Assembly (NCBI GenBank): GCA_017622055.1
Contig: JAGARY010000052.1
Span: forward strand, 1-6,723
Reading direction: 5' to 3'
Length of the DNA: 6,723 nt
Source: Treponema sp.
GTDB lineage: Bacteria > Spirochaetota > Spirochaetia > Treponematales > Treponemataceae
Shown in pieces: positions 1 to 6,481 of the stretch. Each line of letters begins with the position of its first letter. Within the stretch, counting starts at the first letter, position 1. Below the pieces are notes generated by a model. That model worked only from the letters and a program-made list of their open reading frames with translations. It had not been told where the DNA came from and ran no database searches. The position numbers and the translations under genes were made by a program.

Positions 1-301
1 AACCATTACCTTGAATTGCAATATCAGTAGAAACACCTGTTGATTGCAAGTTACCTTGATTAAAAATATTGTCAATTGAAGCAACTGTCATACCAAGTCC
101 AACTTCTTTAGCGTTTACACCACCAATTTCGTCAGTTGGTTTTGCAGCTCCAGACAATTGCTGACTAATCATATCTTGAAAATTAACACGACCTCTTTTA
201 AAACCTGTTGTGTTTACGTTTGAAATGTTGTTACCAATTACGTCCATTCTTGTCTGATGATTCTGAAGTCCAGAAACACCAGAATAAAGTGGTCTCATCA
301 T
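1..301 (-). CDS. flgE: Flagellar hook protein FlgE, N-terminal part (cut by left window edge)
   Basis: FlgE is the subunit of the flagellar hook, the flexible joint between rod and filament; in spirochaetes this lies in the periplasm. Only the first 100 codons are in the window. The protein starts MMRPLYSGVSGLQNHQ and carries the rod/hook family N-terminal signature around residues 20-36 (DVIGNNISNVNTTGFKR), followed by a hook-type stretch with ISQQLSG and an EVGLGM motif. The overall wording closely resembles Treponema FlgE as I remember it. The start at 301 is supported by a very purine-rich leader with an AAGGA 9 bases upstream (311-315); a second ATG follows directly at 298. The gene lies 27 bases after flgD and should be co-transcribed and possibly coupled. 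The cysteine used for the lysinoalanine cross-link in spirochaete hooks would be beyond the edge, so it cannot be checked. Confidence 0.95.
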   Translation of the reverse strand, partial: MMRPLYSGVSGLQNHQTRMDVIGNNISNVNTTGFKRGRVNFQDMISQQLSGAAKPTDEIGGVNAKEVGLGMTVASIDNIFNQGNLQSTGVSTDIAIQGNG

Positions 302-328
302 ATACTATTTTCCTTCCTTCCACCTAAG

Positions 329-772
329 TTAATTGGCATAAATTGCCGCAATTTTATCCATACTGTAATACATTCCATTAACTAGAACTTGTGGATTTTC
401 CCCACGGGTTGCCCCTTCCACAATTCCTGTAACGCTTGCATCGCCAACATTTAATTCAACTGTTTTGCCTAGTGTAGAAGCTGCTTCAGATGAATTAATA
501 AAAGAAGCCATTTTGCTAAATGATGTACTCATATTTGTCATTTGTTCCAACGAAGAAAATTGAGCCATTTGGGAAATAAATTCAGTATTTTCCATTGGGC
601 TTGTTGGATCTTGATTCGAAAGCTGAGTAATCAAAAGCTTAAGAAAATCATCTTTACCAAGTTCGTTAGAAACTTGGCGACCATTTTGCACAATCGATTT
701 ATTAAAAGTATTTACTGCATTGTCAACAGCTAACTTTTCGCTTGCGCTCATTTGTGTGTTAAGTTGTTCCAT
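329..772 (-). CDS. flgD: Flagellar hook assembly (hook-cap) protein FlgD
   Basis: FlgD forms the scaffold cap on which FlgE subunits polymerise and is discarded when the hook is complete. The 147-residue product has the FlgD N-terminal domain: LGKDDFLKLLITQLSNQDP at residues 38-56, then PMENTEFISQMAQFSSLEQM at 59-78. A short C-terminal beta-type region follows, from about TLGKTVEL to the end. It is shorter than enteric FlgD (about 230 residues), in line with the compact form in other spirochaetes, so it is probably complete. It has no cysteine. Start choice: a GAGGTG lies just upstream of tandem ATGs at 775 and 772. The ATG at 772 has the better spacing, and a GTG at 787 has no Shine-Dalgarno. 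The gene sits between fliK and flgE on the same strand, as in the spirochaete fla operon. Function is certain; the exact start is not. Confidence 0.95.
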   Translation of the reverse strand: MEQLNTQMSASEKLAVDNAVNTFNKSIVQNGRQVSNELGKDDFLKLLITQLSNQDPTSPMENTEFISQMAQFSSLEQMTNMSTSFSKMASFINSSEAASTLGKTVELNVGDASVTGIVEGATRGENPQVLVNGMYYSMDKIAAIYAN

Positions 773-802
773 CATCACCTCACTCACAATTTTTTTAATA
801 TA

Positions 803-827
803 TTATGCAGAAAACATCTCTACATAA
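803..827 (-). other. RNA stem-loop in the fliK-flgD spacer
   Basis: Read on the minus strand, UUAUGUAGA (827-819) pairs with UCUGCAUAA (811-803). This gives nine pairs with one G-U wobble around a 7-base loop. No U-tract follows, so it is not an ordinary intrinsic terminator; an A-rich run and the flgD ribosome binding site come next. It could stabilise or mark a processing point in the fla transcript. The pairing is visible; its use is inferred. Confidence 0.4.
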
Positions 828-852
828 AACTTCGTATATTTCGTATCGTCAA
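824..852 (-). promoter_or_regulatory. Candidate internal sigma70-type promoter upstream of flgD
   Basis: On the minus strand a TTGACG hexamer (852-847, five of six bases to consensus) is followed after exactly 17 bases by TTTTAT (829-824, four of six). The spacer contains two copies of ATACGAA (846-840 and 837-831), nine bases apart. Transcription would begin near 817 and serve flgD-flgE. The -10 is poor and overlaps the stem-loop at 803-827, and AT-rich DNA yields such matches by chance, so this is only a candidate. Confidence 0.3.
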
Positions 853-853
853 A

Positions 854-2308
854 TTACGCGACGATGTTTACAGAATTATTTGCAAAATTTTCAAAATTTT
901 CTGTTTCATCAAAACTTTCAGATTCAATAGCACCACCGTAAGATTTATTTGCAAACATTCTTTGATGTTCTTTTGTAAATTCTTCAAAATTTTGAGTTTC
1001 ATTACCAAAAGAACCGTTATCTGCAAAAGAAATATCTATGCTAGCATTTTCAAATCCACTTTTAATAAAAGCTTCTCGCAAAGTTTCTGCATTGTCTTTA
1101 AAAACTTCCAAAGCTTCTTTTGAAACTACAGTAATTTGTCCAGAAATTGATTTTCCATCTAAAGCCAAACTAATTTTTACATTTCCAAGTTCTTCCGGAT
1201 TCAAAATTAAATTAATATTTCCCTGATTATTATCTTTTAAAATAATTGAACCAGTTTTTACAAATTCTGGAATATTTGCTTGAATTTGATTATTTAGCAT
1301 TGCCTGGAAATTAGAACCATTACTACTTGCAGTTTGTGAATTCAAAGAAAGAATATTGTTTTGAGCAGTTTGATTGTTTTGAACTAATTCCATTGTAACT
1401 GTTGTTGATTGATTTTGTTCAACTTTTACGTCAGTTACTTTAATATCTGATTTTTCCGATAATTTTAATTCTTCAGAAATTTCTGTTCGCAAATCTTTTA
1501 CTGTAATTTTTCCTTCAGATTTTTGTTGCTGCTCATTTTGACTACTAAAATCTAATTTAGATTGACTAGAAGAATCATTTTTTGTCAATTCTAATTCAAT
1601 TTCACCATCATTTTTGTTAAAGAACGCAATTTTTGCATCTTCATTTTGATTTTGAACATTGTCTTTAGATTTTGCATCTTTTTTTACAAGCAAATTAAGT
1701 TCATCAACAGGAATTTCATCCTTTGCTACTTCTTGAACTTTATTTTCTACATTTCCAAGTTCATTAATTCTAGAAAAATCTTTTGCGGAAAGTTTTTGAT
1801 TTTTTTGTTCATCAGATTTTACTTGAACATTTTGATTTAATTCAAAATTTGCCTCAACTGCAGATTCATCTTTAATTAAAACAACTTTCTTTTCTACTTT
1901 TTTATCTTTTTTTGAATCTTTTTCTGTTTCTGATGCATTTTTAACTTCATCATTTGTGTTTGTTTGTTTATTTTCAACATTTTCAACTGACGAGTTTGAT
2001 TTTTCTTCTGCTACTGAATCTTTTTTTTCGATTTCAGATTGTTTAGAAGATTCATTAATATCTTTGCCTGCTTTTTCATCATATTGAACTTTAGCCTCAT
2101 TTTTTGAAATGTCAGAACTATAGTTTTCTTCTTTTGAAGTTTTTGATGAATAAGACGCCAAAACATCAGAAAAAGTTTCTGTTTTTGAAAGAGAATAATT
2201 AGAAATTTTTGAATTATTAAAATCGGTAGTTTGTAAATCTAAAAAATTATTCTTTAAATCTACATTATTTTGATTTAATAAAAAATTTGTAATTGCCTGA
2301 AAAGACAT
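854..2308 (-). CDS. fliK: Flagellar hook-length control protein FliK (FlbC/Tap1-type in spirochaetes)
   Basis: FliK is secreted through the flagellar export gate while the hook grows. It acts as a molecular ruler and makes FlhB switch from hook to filament substrates. The 484-residue protein has the expected plan. A long low-complexity middle (about residues 55-335, rich in Lys, Glu, Asn, Ser and Gln) would be the extended ruler. A compact C-terminal Flg_hook domain follows at about residues 345-430, with the hallmark LNPEELG (369-375), then the alternating strands KISLAL and SGQITVVS and the helix around ALEVFKDNAETLREAF. It has no cysteine or tryptophan, fitting an exported, easily unfolded protein. 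In treponemes the gene just before flgD was named tap1, and in Borrelia flbC; this matches by position. The ATG has a strong AAGGAG (2323-2318), nine bases upstream, but it lies inside a hairpin (2307-2348). The gene follows flbB by 48 bases. Confidence 0.92.
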   Translation of the reverse strand: MSFQAITNFLLNQNNVDLKNNFLDLQTTDFNNSKISNYSLSKTETFSDVLASYSSKTSKEENYSSDISKNEAKVQYDEKAGKDINESSKQSEIEKKDSVAEEKSNSSVENVENKQTNTNDEVKNASETEKDSKKDKKVEKKVVLIKDESAVEANFELNQNVQVKSDEQKNQKLSAKDFSRINELGNVENKVQEVAKDEIPVDELNLLVKKDAKSKDNVQNQNEDAKIAFFNKNDGEIELELTKNDSSSQSKLDFSSQNEQQQKSEGKITVKDLRTEISEELKLSEKSDIKVTDVKVEQNQSTTVTMELVQNNQTAQNNILSLNSQTASSNGSNFQAMLNNQIQANIPEFVKTGSIILKDNNQGNINLILNPEELGNVKISLALDGKSISGQITVVSKEALEVFKDNAETLREAFIKSGFENASIDISFADNGSFGNETQNFEEFTKEHQRMFANKSYGGAIESESFDETENFENFANNSVNIVA

Positions 2309-2348
2309 CTGGCAAATCTCCTTATAATTTGTTGAAGATTTGCCAAAT
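2307..2348 (-). promoter_or_regulatory. Stem-loop that masks the fliK ribosome binding site
   Basis: On the minus strand, TGGCAAATCT (2345-2336) is the exact reverse complement of AGATTTGCCA (2319-2310). The pairing extends inwards by a G-U and a C-G pair and outwards by a G-U, a U-A and an A-U pair. That makes 15 pairs in all around a 12-base loop. The 3' arm contains the GGAG of the fliK Shine-Dalgarno, the whole spacer and the first two bases of the start codon. The 5' arm begins eight bases after the flbB stop codon, so a ribosome ending flbB would disturb the stem. The likely role is low basal fliK translation, coupled to flbB or controlled by a factor. It is not a terminator: no U-run follows. 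Confidence 0.6.
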
Positions 2349-2356
2349 TGAATAAT

Positions 2357-2986
2357 TTATTCTAGTGACTCTGGTTTACTTATCATCTTCCGTTGTATTT
2401 CTGCAGCCCGAGAAGGATCCATTAAAGATAACCAGTAAGACACCATAGAAGCAGAACCCGAAGCTTTTGCTAGTTCTTCAACTTTTCTAAGGACATCAAT
2501 TACAGTTTGATCATCCATAGCAGTTAAAATATCAACAGCAGCTTCTGGTCTCATACCATTCAAATTGTTGGCAATCTGTTCAACGTTTACATTTTTATCA
2601 TCGTATTTTTTTACGTTTAGGTTAAATGTTTTTTCACGTTCTTCTTGATTTTTTTCACGCTCTGCTAACTCACTAGCAATTTGAGCGTTTTGTTGTTCCA
2701 ACAATTTTATATCAGCTTCACGTTTATCTAATTCTTCTTTAAAAATGTCATTTGCTTCTTTTTGTTTTCGTAATCTATCTTCATCAAGATTAGCAGAAAG
2801 TGGTGCTGTTTGGGTTGCAGTAACAGAACTTTGTGGTTCTTTACCAAGCATTTTATAAACTGGTGCAAACATAGACTTAACTTGAACTACACCTAAATAA
2901 TCAAACCACAAAAGTCCACCAATAATGAGAATTAAAATTATAAGCAAAAGAACTATAGATTTTCCTAAAGATTTCTTAAATGACAT
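2357..2986 (-). CDS. flbB: Periplasmic-flagellar collar protein FlbB (MotE/MgtE-N-like)
   Basis: FlbB is a spirochaete-specific part of the flagellar motor. In Borrelia it forms the base of the collar, a periplasmic structure that recruits other collar proteins and stator units. The 209-residue product has a short basic N-terminus, one transmembrane helix at about residues 10-28, a low-complexity linker (50-66), a charged coiled coil at about 68-128, and a helical C-terminal domain (135-201). That last domain has MgtE-N/MotE-type repeats: LNGMRPEAAVDILTAM and SLMDPSRAAEIQRKM. This points to a membrane anchor with the bulk in the periplasm. No cysteine is present. Start: an ATG at 2986 follows GGTGAG at close spacing; a GTG at 2998 would overlap this site and is less likely. 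The gene lies directly upstream of fliK, as flbB precedes flbC in Borrelia. Here it follows hexokinase rather than fliJ, and has its own promoter. Confidence 0.88.
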   Translation of the reverse strand: MSFKKSLGKSIVLLLIILILIIGGLLWFDYLGVVQVKSMFAPVYKMLGKEPQSSVTATQTAPLSANLDEDRLRKQKEANDIFKEELDKREADIKLLEQQNAQIASELAEREKNQEEREKTFNLNVKKYDDKNVNVEQIANNLNGMRPEAAVDILTAMDDQTVIDVLRKVEELAKASGSASMVSYWLSLMDPSRAAEIQRKMISKPESLE

Positions 2987-3003
2987 TTTCTCACCCACAA
3001 AAA

Positions 3004-3016
3004 TGTTTATTAAACA
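3004..3016 (-). promoter_or_regulatory. Operator-like palindrome over the flbB transcription start
   Basis: TGTTTA-T-TAAACA is a 13-bp element with two perfect 6-bp arms. It begins right after the -10 box of the flbB promoter, so the predicted start site (near 3010) is at its centre. A repressor bound here would block initiation. The symmetry is visible; binding is inferred, and chance is possible in such AT-rich DNA. Confidence 0.35.
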
Positions 3017-3045
3017 ATTATATCACACAAATTCTAGTCAATCAA
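3017..3045 (-). promoter_or_regulatory. Sigma70-type extended -10 promoter for the flbB-fliK-flgD-flgE unit
   Basis: On the minus strand, TTGATT (3045-3040, four of six bases to consensus) is followed after 17 bases by a perfect TATAAT (3022-3017), with TGA in front giving an extended -10 (TGnTATAAT). Start would be near 3010, about 24 bases before the flbB ATG. The -35 region lies in the last codons of hexokinase and the promoter spans its stop codon. I saw no sigma28-type element (TAAA...GCCGATAA) here. Confidence 0.65.
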
Positions 3046-4323
3046 ACCAGAAATTGCAGTTCCAAGTGTAATATCATTATCACAAGAAATAATTTTCCAA
3101 TAAATACCAAGTTTGTTAGTTAAAATTTCATCAAGATATCCGTGAACACGTTCTTTAATCATGTGAGTTTTATGGAAAGTTGTTCCATCACACAAAATGC
3201 AAACTGGTTTAGATGCATTTTTACCTTGATTAGTTTTTAGCACACAAGCAATCAAAATTGCAGCAGAATATCTTGCAGAACGTTCAACAATTGCATCTAA
3301 AATTTGGAATACTTTGTCGTAATCACATTCAGAACCGTTTTCTTTTAGCAATTTTCCAAGAATTGAATCTGAACTGTATGGATTTTCAAGGAACATATTC
3401 ACTTCAATCAAAGATAAAATATCAATTTTTTGAATTGCACTTGCACATTTTTCTGTAAAAAGTCCTTCTTTTGCAGCACTTTGCAATGCATAATAAGAAA
3501 CAGGTCCCAAATATGCCCCGGAACAAAGTTTTTCTAGTAAGAAAGAACCAGGTTTTACAGTTGTTTTATCAAATTCAATATCAAAAGAAGATTGATTTAC
3601 ACTTGTATATTTACCAGATTCACAAACGATAATTTGTTCATTAATTCCACAACAATCGCATTTTGGCTGAATATATGCAGCATTCATTCCAGTTCCTAAA
3701 ATGAATCCAACATAAGAAGAATAATCTGTTACATCATTTGCACAAGCAGCCCCAGCAAGCAAAGCGGCAACTGTATCATTACACAAAGTAATGCGTTTGA
3801 TTGAATTCCATCCACGTTTTTCAAGTTCTTCTACAAGACATTTTCCAACTTCAGAACCAACTACTTCAGGTGCTTTTACTTCTTTTGAAAATCCTAATAA
3901 AATTCCATCTCCGTTTTCTTTAATTGTCATTGGATAAGAAAAACAAAAACCTATTCTATCTGATTTATTTTTTAAGTGTTCAAGATTATCTGCAATTTGT
4001 TCAAAAAATTCTTTTTTAGAAAGTTCTCGTTCTACGCCAGGCATTTTTGTTTTTTCCATTTCTGAAATTTGTGGAATACCATTGCTATCAAAAGTTACAA
4101 GACAAGAACGGAAGTTTGTTCCACCTGCATCAATTACAATAACAGATTTATCTTTTGCAGATTCTTTTGGAGGATTACAAAAAGTTTTAATCATATCTTC
4201 ATCAGATTTTTCACCTTTTAAACCTTTTTTCATATCATCCAATAAGCCTTGTGCCACAGACAAAACATCAACATGATTTACAAAATTGTGACGCATTAAA
4301 AATGATGCAACTGAATTATTCAT
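3034..4323 (-). CDS. Hexokinase (eukaryote-type family)
   Basis: This enzyme phosphorylates glucose or related hexoses with ATP in the cytoplasm, the first step of glycolysis for sugar that enters unphosphorylated. The 429-residue product follows the hexokinase family in order: the phosphate-binding DAGGTNFR at 65-72, FSYP at 128-131 (sugar loop), a SKEVKAPEVVG stretch from 146, the catalytic Asp183 in CNDTVAALLAG, the adenosine-side ILGTGMNAAYI from 208, PG...EKLCSGAYLG at 258-273 with Glu264, and a late CDGTTFHK segment. It belongs to the eukaryote-type family rather than ROK glucokinases. Oddities: the position that normally holds a glucose-contacting Glu (NxEWG in animals) reads NQSSF at 243-247, and there is a Cys cluster at 222, 224, 225 and 234. 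The ATG at 4323 has GGGAG 12 bases upstream. Extending the frame to 4389 would place the start codon on the promoter's -35. It diverges from the helicase gene. Confidence 0.92.
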   Translation of the reverse strand: MNNSVASFLMRHNFVNHVDVLSVAQGLLDDMKKGLKGEKSDEDMIKTFCNPPKESAKDKSVIVIDAGGTNFRSCLVTFDSNGIPQISEMEKTKMPGVERELSKKEFFEQIADNLEHLKNKSDRIGFCFSYPMTIKENGDGILLGFSKEVKAPEVVGSEVGKCLVEELEKRGWNSIKRITLCNDTVAALLAGAACANDVTDYSSYVGFILGTGMNAAYIQPKCDCCGINEQIIVCESGKYTSVNQSSFDIEFDKTTVKPGSFLLEKLCSGAYLGPVSYYALQSAAKEGLFTEKCASAIQKIDILSLIEVNMFLENPYSSDSILGKLLKENGSECDYDKVFQILDAIVERSARYSAAILIACVLKTNQGKNASKPVCILCDGTTFHKTHMIKERVHGYLDEILTNKLGIYWKIISCDNDITLGTAISGLID

Positions 4324-4360
4324 AAATAAAAATATCTCCCAAATATAAGTATTTTCTCTT

Positions 4361-4389
4361 ATTATACATATTTTTTTATAGTTAGTCAT
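4361..4389 (-). promoter_or_regulatory. Sigma70-type promoter for hexokinase
   Basis: On the minus strand, ATGACT (4389-4384, matching TTGACA at four of six) is followed after 17 bases by a perfect TATAAT (4366-4361). Start would be near 4354, leaving a leader of about 30 bases that carries the GGGAG Shine-Dalgarno (4340-4336). It also supports 4323 as the true hexokinase start. Confidence 0.6.
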
Positions 4390-4421
4390 TAAATAAAATT
4401 ATGTATTAGAATTATTTTTTA

Positions 4422-4450
4422 TTGCTACATATCAATTCATTTGATATAGT
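4422..4450 (+). promoter_or_regulatory. Sigma70-type promoter for the helicase gene, predicted near-leaderless
   Basis: TTGCTA (4422-4427, four of six to consensus) is followed after exactly 17 bases by TATAGT (4445-4450, five of six). The expected start is about A4457, four bases before the ATG at 4461. The helicase has no purine-rich Shine-Dalgarno upstream, which fits a leaderless message. A weaker alternative -10 (TATTAG at 4404-4409) would give a leader of about 45 bases, still without a Shine-Dalgarno. Confidence 0.55.
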
Positions 4451-4460
4451 ATTTTCACCT

Positions 4461-6473
4461 ATGCTCGATTTAGAACAATTAAGAAAAGAATTAAATCCAG
4501 AACAATTCAAAGCAGTAACAACTACAGAAGGTGCAATTTTAATTATTGCAGGAGCCGGAAGTGGTAAAACTCGTGTAATTACTTTTAGAATAGCTCACAT
4601 GCTTGAAAAAGGAATTCCTCAAAGTCAGATTTTGGCATTAACTTTTACAAATAAAGCTGCAAAAGAAATGTCAGATAGAATTAAGGAATTAACAGAAAAA
4701 AAATTAAAAAATCTTACAGTTTCCACTTTCCACGCATTTGGTGTAAAAGTTCTTAGAGCAGATATTGATAAACTTGGTTGGCGAGAAAATTTTAGTATTT
4801 ATGACGAAACAGACAGAGTTGCTTTAATTAAAGAATGTGGACGAGAATTAAAATATTCTCCAGAAGCAATGGACATTTATAAAATTGGTCAAATCATTTC
4901 TAATATAAAAACAGGGCGTAAAACTTGGGAAACTCAAAATGATATGTATCGCCCACTTTATGAAAGTTACCAAGAAGGATTAAAACTTTTTAATGCAGTT
5001 GATTTTGATGATTTAATTGTTTTGCCAATAAAATTGTTTAAAGAGTTTCCAGAAGTTTTAGCAAAATACAGAGACAGATACAAATATATAATGGTTGACG
5101 AATTTCAAGATACAAGTCATCAGCAGTATGAATTTATGCATTTAATTGCAGACAAAAATATTGCAGTTGTTGGAGATGATGATCAGTCAATTTACAGTTG
5201 GCGTGGAGCAGATTATCAAAACATTGTAAATTTTGAAAAGGATTTTGATGTAACAGAAATCCGTCTTGAACAAAATTACCGTTCAACTGGAACAATTTTA
5301 GACGCCGCAAATGGTGTAATTTCTCACAATACAAATCGAAAAGACAAAAAACTTTGGAGCGGAAAAGGCAGCGGAAAACCAATAGAAATTTTTATGCCAG
5401 AAAACGAAACTGACGAAGCAGACTTTATTGCAGAATCAATTTTAAGAATTGCAGCAGAAGACAGAAGAAAATATGATGACTTTGGTGTTTTAATGCGAGC
5501 AAATACTCAAAGCCGATTTATTGAAGAAGCATTTTTACAAAATAACATTCCATACACAATGAGCGGTGGAACAAGTTTTTTTGAGCGAAAAGAAATAAAA
5601 GATATTATTAGCTACCTTAGAGTTATTGCAAATCATGATGATGATATAAATCTTTTGCGAATTATTAATACTCCACGCAGAGGAATTGGAAGAGCCACAA
5701 TTCAAATTATTAACGACGAAGCAGACAAGCACGGATGTACTCTATGGAGCGCAATCAATTCATTAATAAAAGATCCAGAATCTGTGGCAAATGATGCGAT
5801 CAAAGATGATTTAGAAGAATTTGTAAATCTAATTGAAAATCAAAGACAAAAAATATTAAGTGGTCGTGGTCTTGCAAATAAAGTTCGCCAAATGACAGAA
5901 GATATCAATTACAAAGATCACTTAATTACAGAATATTCAAAAAGCGAAAAAGCAGTGCGATTCAAATTGATGAATATAGAAAGTTTAATAAACTCAATGG
6001 AAATTTGGGAAAAAGATCCAGAAAATGAAAATCCAATTTTATTCAATTATCTAAACAGAATTACATTAATTTCTAGAGATAACGGAGACGACCAAAATGA
6101 TAAGGGAAAAGTAAACTTAATGACTATTCATGCGTCAAAAGGTTTGGAATTTCCTGTAACTTTTATTGCCGGGGCGGAAGAAGGTTTAATTCCCCACGCC
6201 CGCTCTGTAGAGGAAAATGATGGAAACGTAGAAGAAGAACGACGATTATTTTACGTTGCCATTACTCGTGCCCGTGAAAAATTATTAATTTCTGCTTGTC
6301 GCAAACGAAGACACATGCAAATGACAAGAGAATGTGAGCCAAGTAGATTTTTAGACGAGATTCCTGCAAATCTTGTTGAATATCACACTCCTTCGCCAGA
6401 ATTAACAGCAGAAAAAACTCATGATTTACTTTCTGACACACTAAAAAACTTTAAACTAAAATTAAATGGGTAA
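4461..6473 (+). CDS. rep: ATP-dependent 3'-5' DNA helicase, Rep-like (UvrD/Rep/PcrA family)
   Basis: This is a superfamily 1A helicase that unwinds DNA or strips proteins from it in replication restart and repair. The 670 residues carry all core motifs: Q motif LNPEQ (11-15), Walker A AGAGSGKT (30-37), LTFTNKAAKEM (60-70), STFHAFG (88-94), Walker B DEFQDT (213-218), GDDDQSIYSWRGA (238-250), LEQNYRST (269-276), TIHASKGLEF (555-564) and VAITRAREK (599-607). It favours Rep over UvrD or PcrA because of the length (E. coli Rep 673), SWRGA rather than GWRGA or RWRGA, SGGTSFFERKEIKD in domain 2B, and an EPSRFLDEIP tail with no long C-terminal extension. By-eye comparison cannot fully exclude a UvrD/PcrA assignment. 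The ATG at 4461 is preferred; an in-frame TTG at 4422 coincides with the -35 box. There is no Shine-Dalgarno, unlike its neighbours. It is probably monocistronic: a hairpin follows the stop. Confidence 0.93.
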   Translation: MLDLEQLRKELNPEQFKAVTTTEGAILIIAGAGSGKTRVITFRIAHMLEKGIPQSQILALTFTNKAAKEMSDRIKELTEKKLKNLTVSTFHAFGVKVLRADIDKLGWRENFSIYDETDRVALIKECGRELKYSPEAMDIYKIGQIISNIKTGRKTWETQNDMYRPLYESYQEGLKLFNAVDFDDLIVLPIKLFKEFPEVLAKYRDRYKYIMVDEFQDTSHQQYEFMHLIADKNIAVVGDDDQSIYSWRGADYQNIVNFEKDFDVTEIRLEQNYRSTGTILDAANGVISHNTNRKDKKLWSGKGSGKPIEIFMPENETDEADFIAESILRIAAEDRRKYDDFGVLMRANTQSRFIEEAFLQNNIPYTMSGGTSFFERKEIKDIISYLRVIANHDDDINLLRIINTPRRGIGRATIQIINDEADKHGCTLWSAINSLIKDPESVANDAIKDDLEEFVNLIENQRQKILSGRGLANKVRQMTEDINYKDHLITEYSKSEKAVRFKLMNIESLINSMEIWEKDPENENPILFNYLNRITLISRDNGDDQNDKGKVNLMTIHASKGLEFPVTFIAGAEEGLIPHARSVEENDGNVEEERRLFYVAITRAREKLLISACRKRRHMQMTRECEPSRFLDEIPANLVEYHTPSPELTAEKTHDLLSDTLKNFKLKLNG

Positions 6474-6481
6474 ACTTTTGA

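Noticed and set aside
776..787. GTG start at 787 for flgD
   Set aside because: It has no ribosome binding site of its own, while the GAGGTG inside this stretch serves the ATG at 772.
542..1226. Plus-strand open frames of 62 to 123 codons opposite flgD and fliK
   Set aside because: They are antisense shadows of well-supported genes, with odd compositions (rich in Phe, Ile, Cys and Lys), no ribosome binding sites and no recognisable domain.
2987..2998. GTG start at 2998 for flbB
   Set aside because: This stretch contains the GGTGAG that serves the ATG at 2986, and nothing purine-rich lies further upstream. It cannot be fully excluded.
3017..3041. TTGACT paired with TATAAT as the flbB promoter
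   Set aside because: The spacing is only 13 bases. TTGATT four bases further upstream has the correct 17.
4324..4389. Extension of hexokinase by 22 codons to an ATG at 4389
   Set aside because: The extension overlaps the whole predicted promoter, its residues do not look like hexokinase, and the ATG at 4323 has its own GGGAG.
4422..4460. TTG start 13 codons upstream for the helicase
   Set aside because: No Shine-Dalgarno in front, and the codon is part of the -35 box. The family alignment starts near residue 4 of the shorter form.
5134..5732. Minus-strand open frames opposite the helicase
   Set aside because: They lie within conserved helicase motifs on the other strand and show no start signals or domain features.
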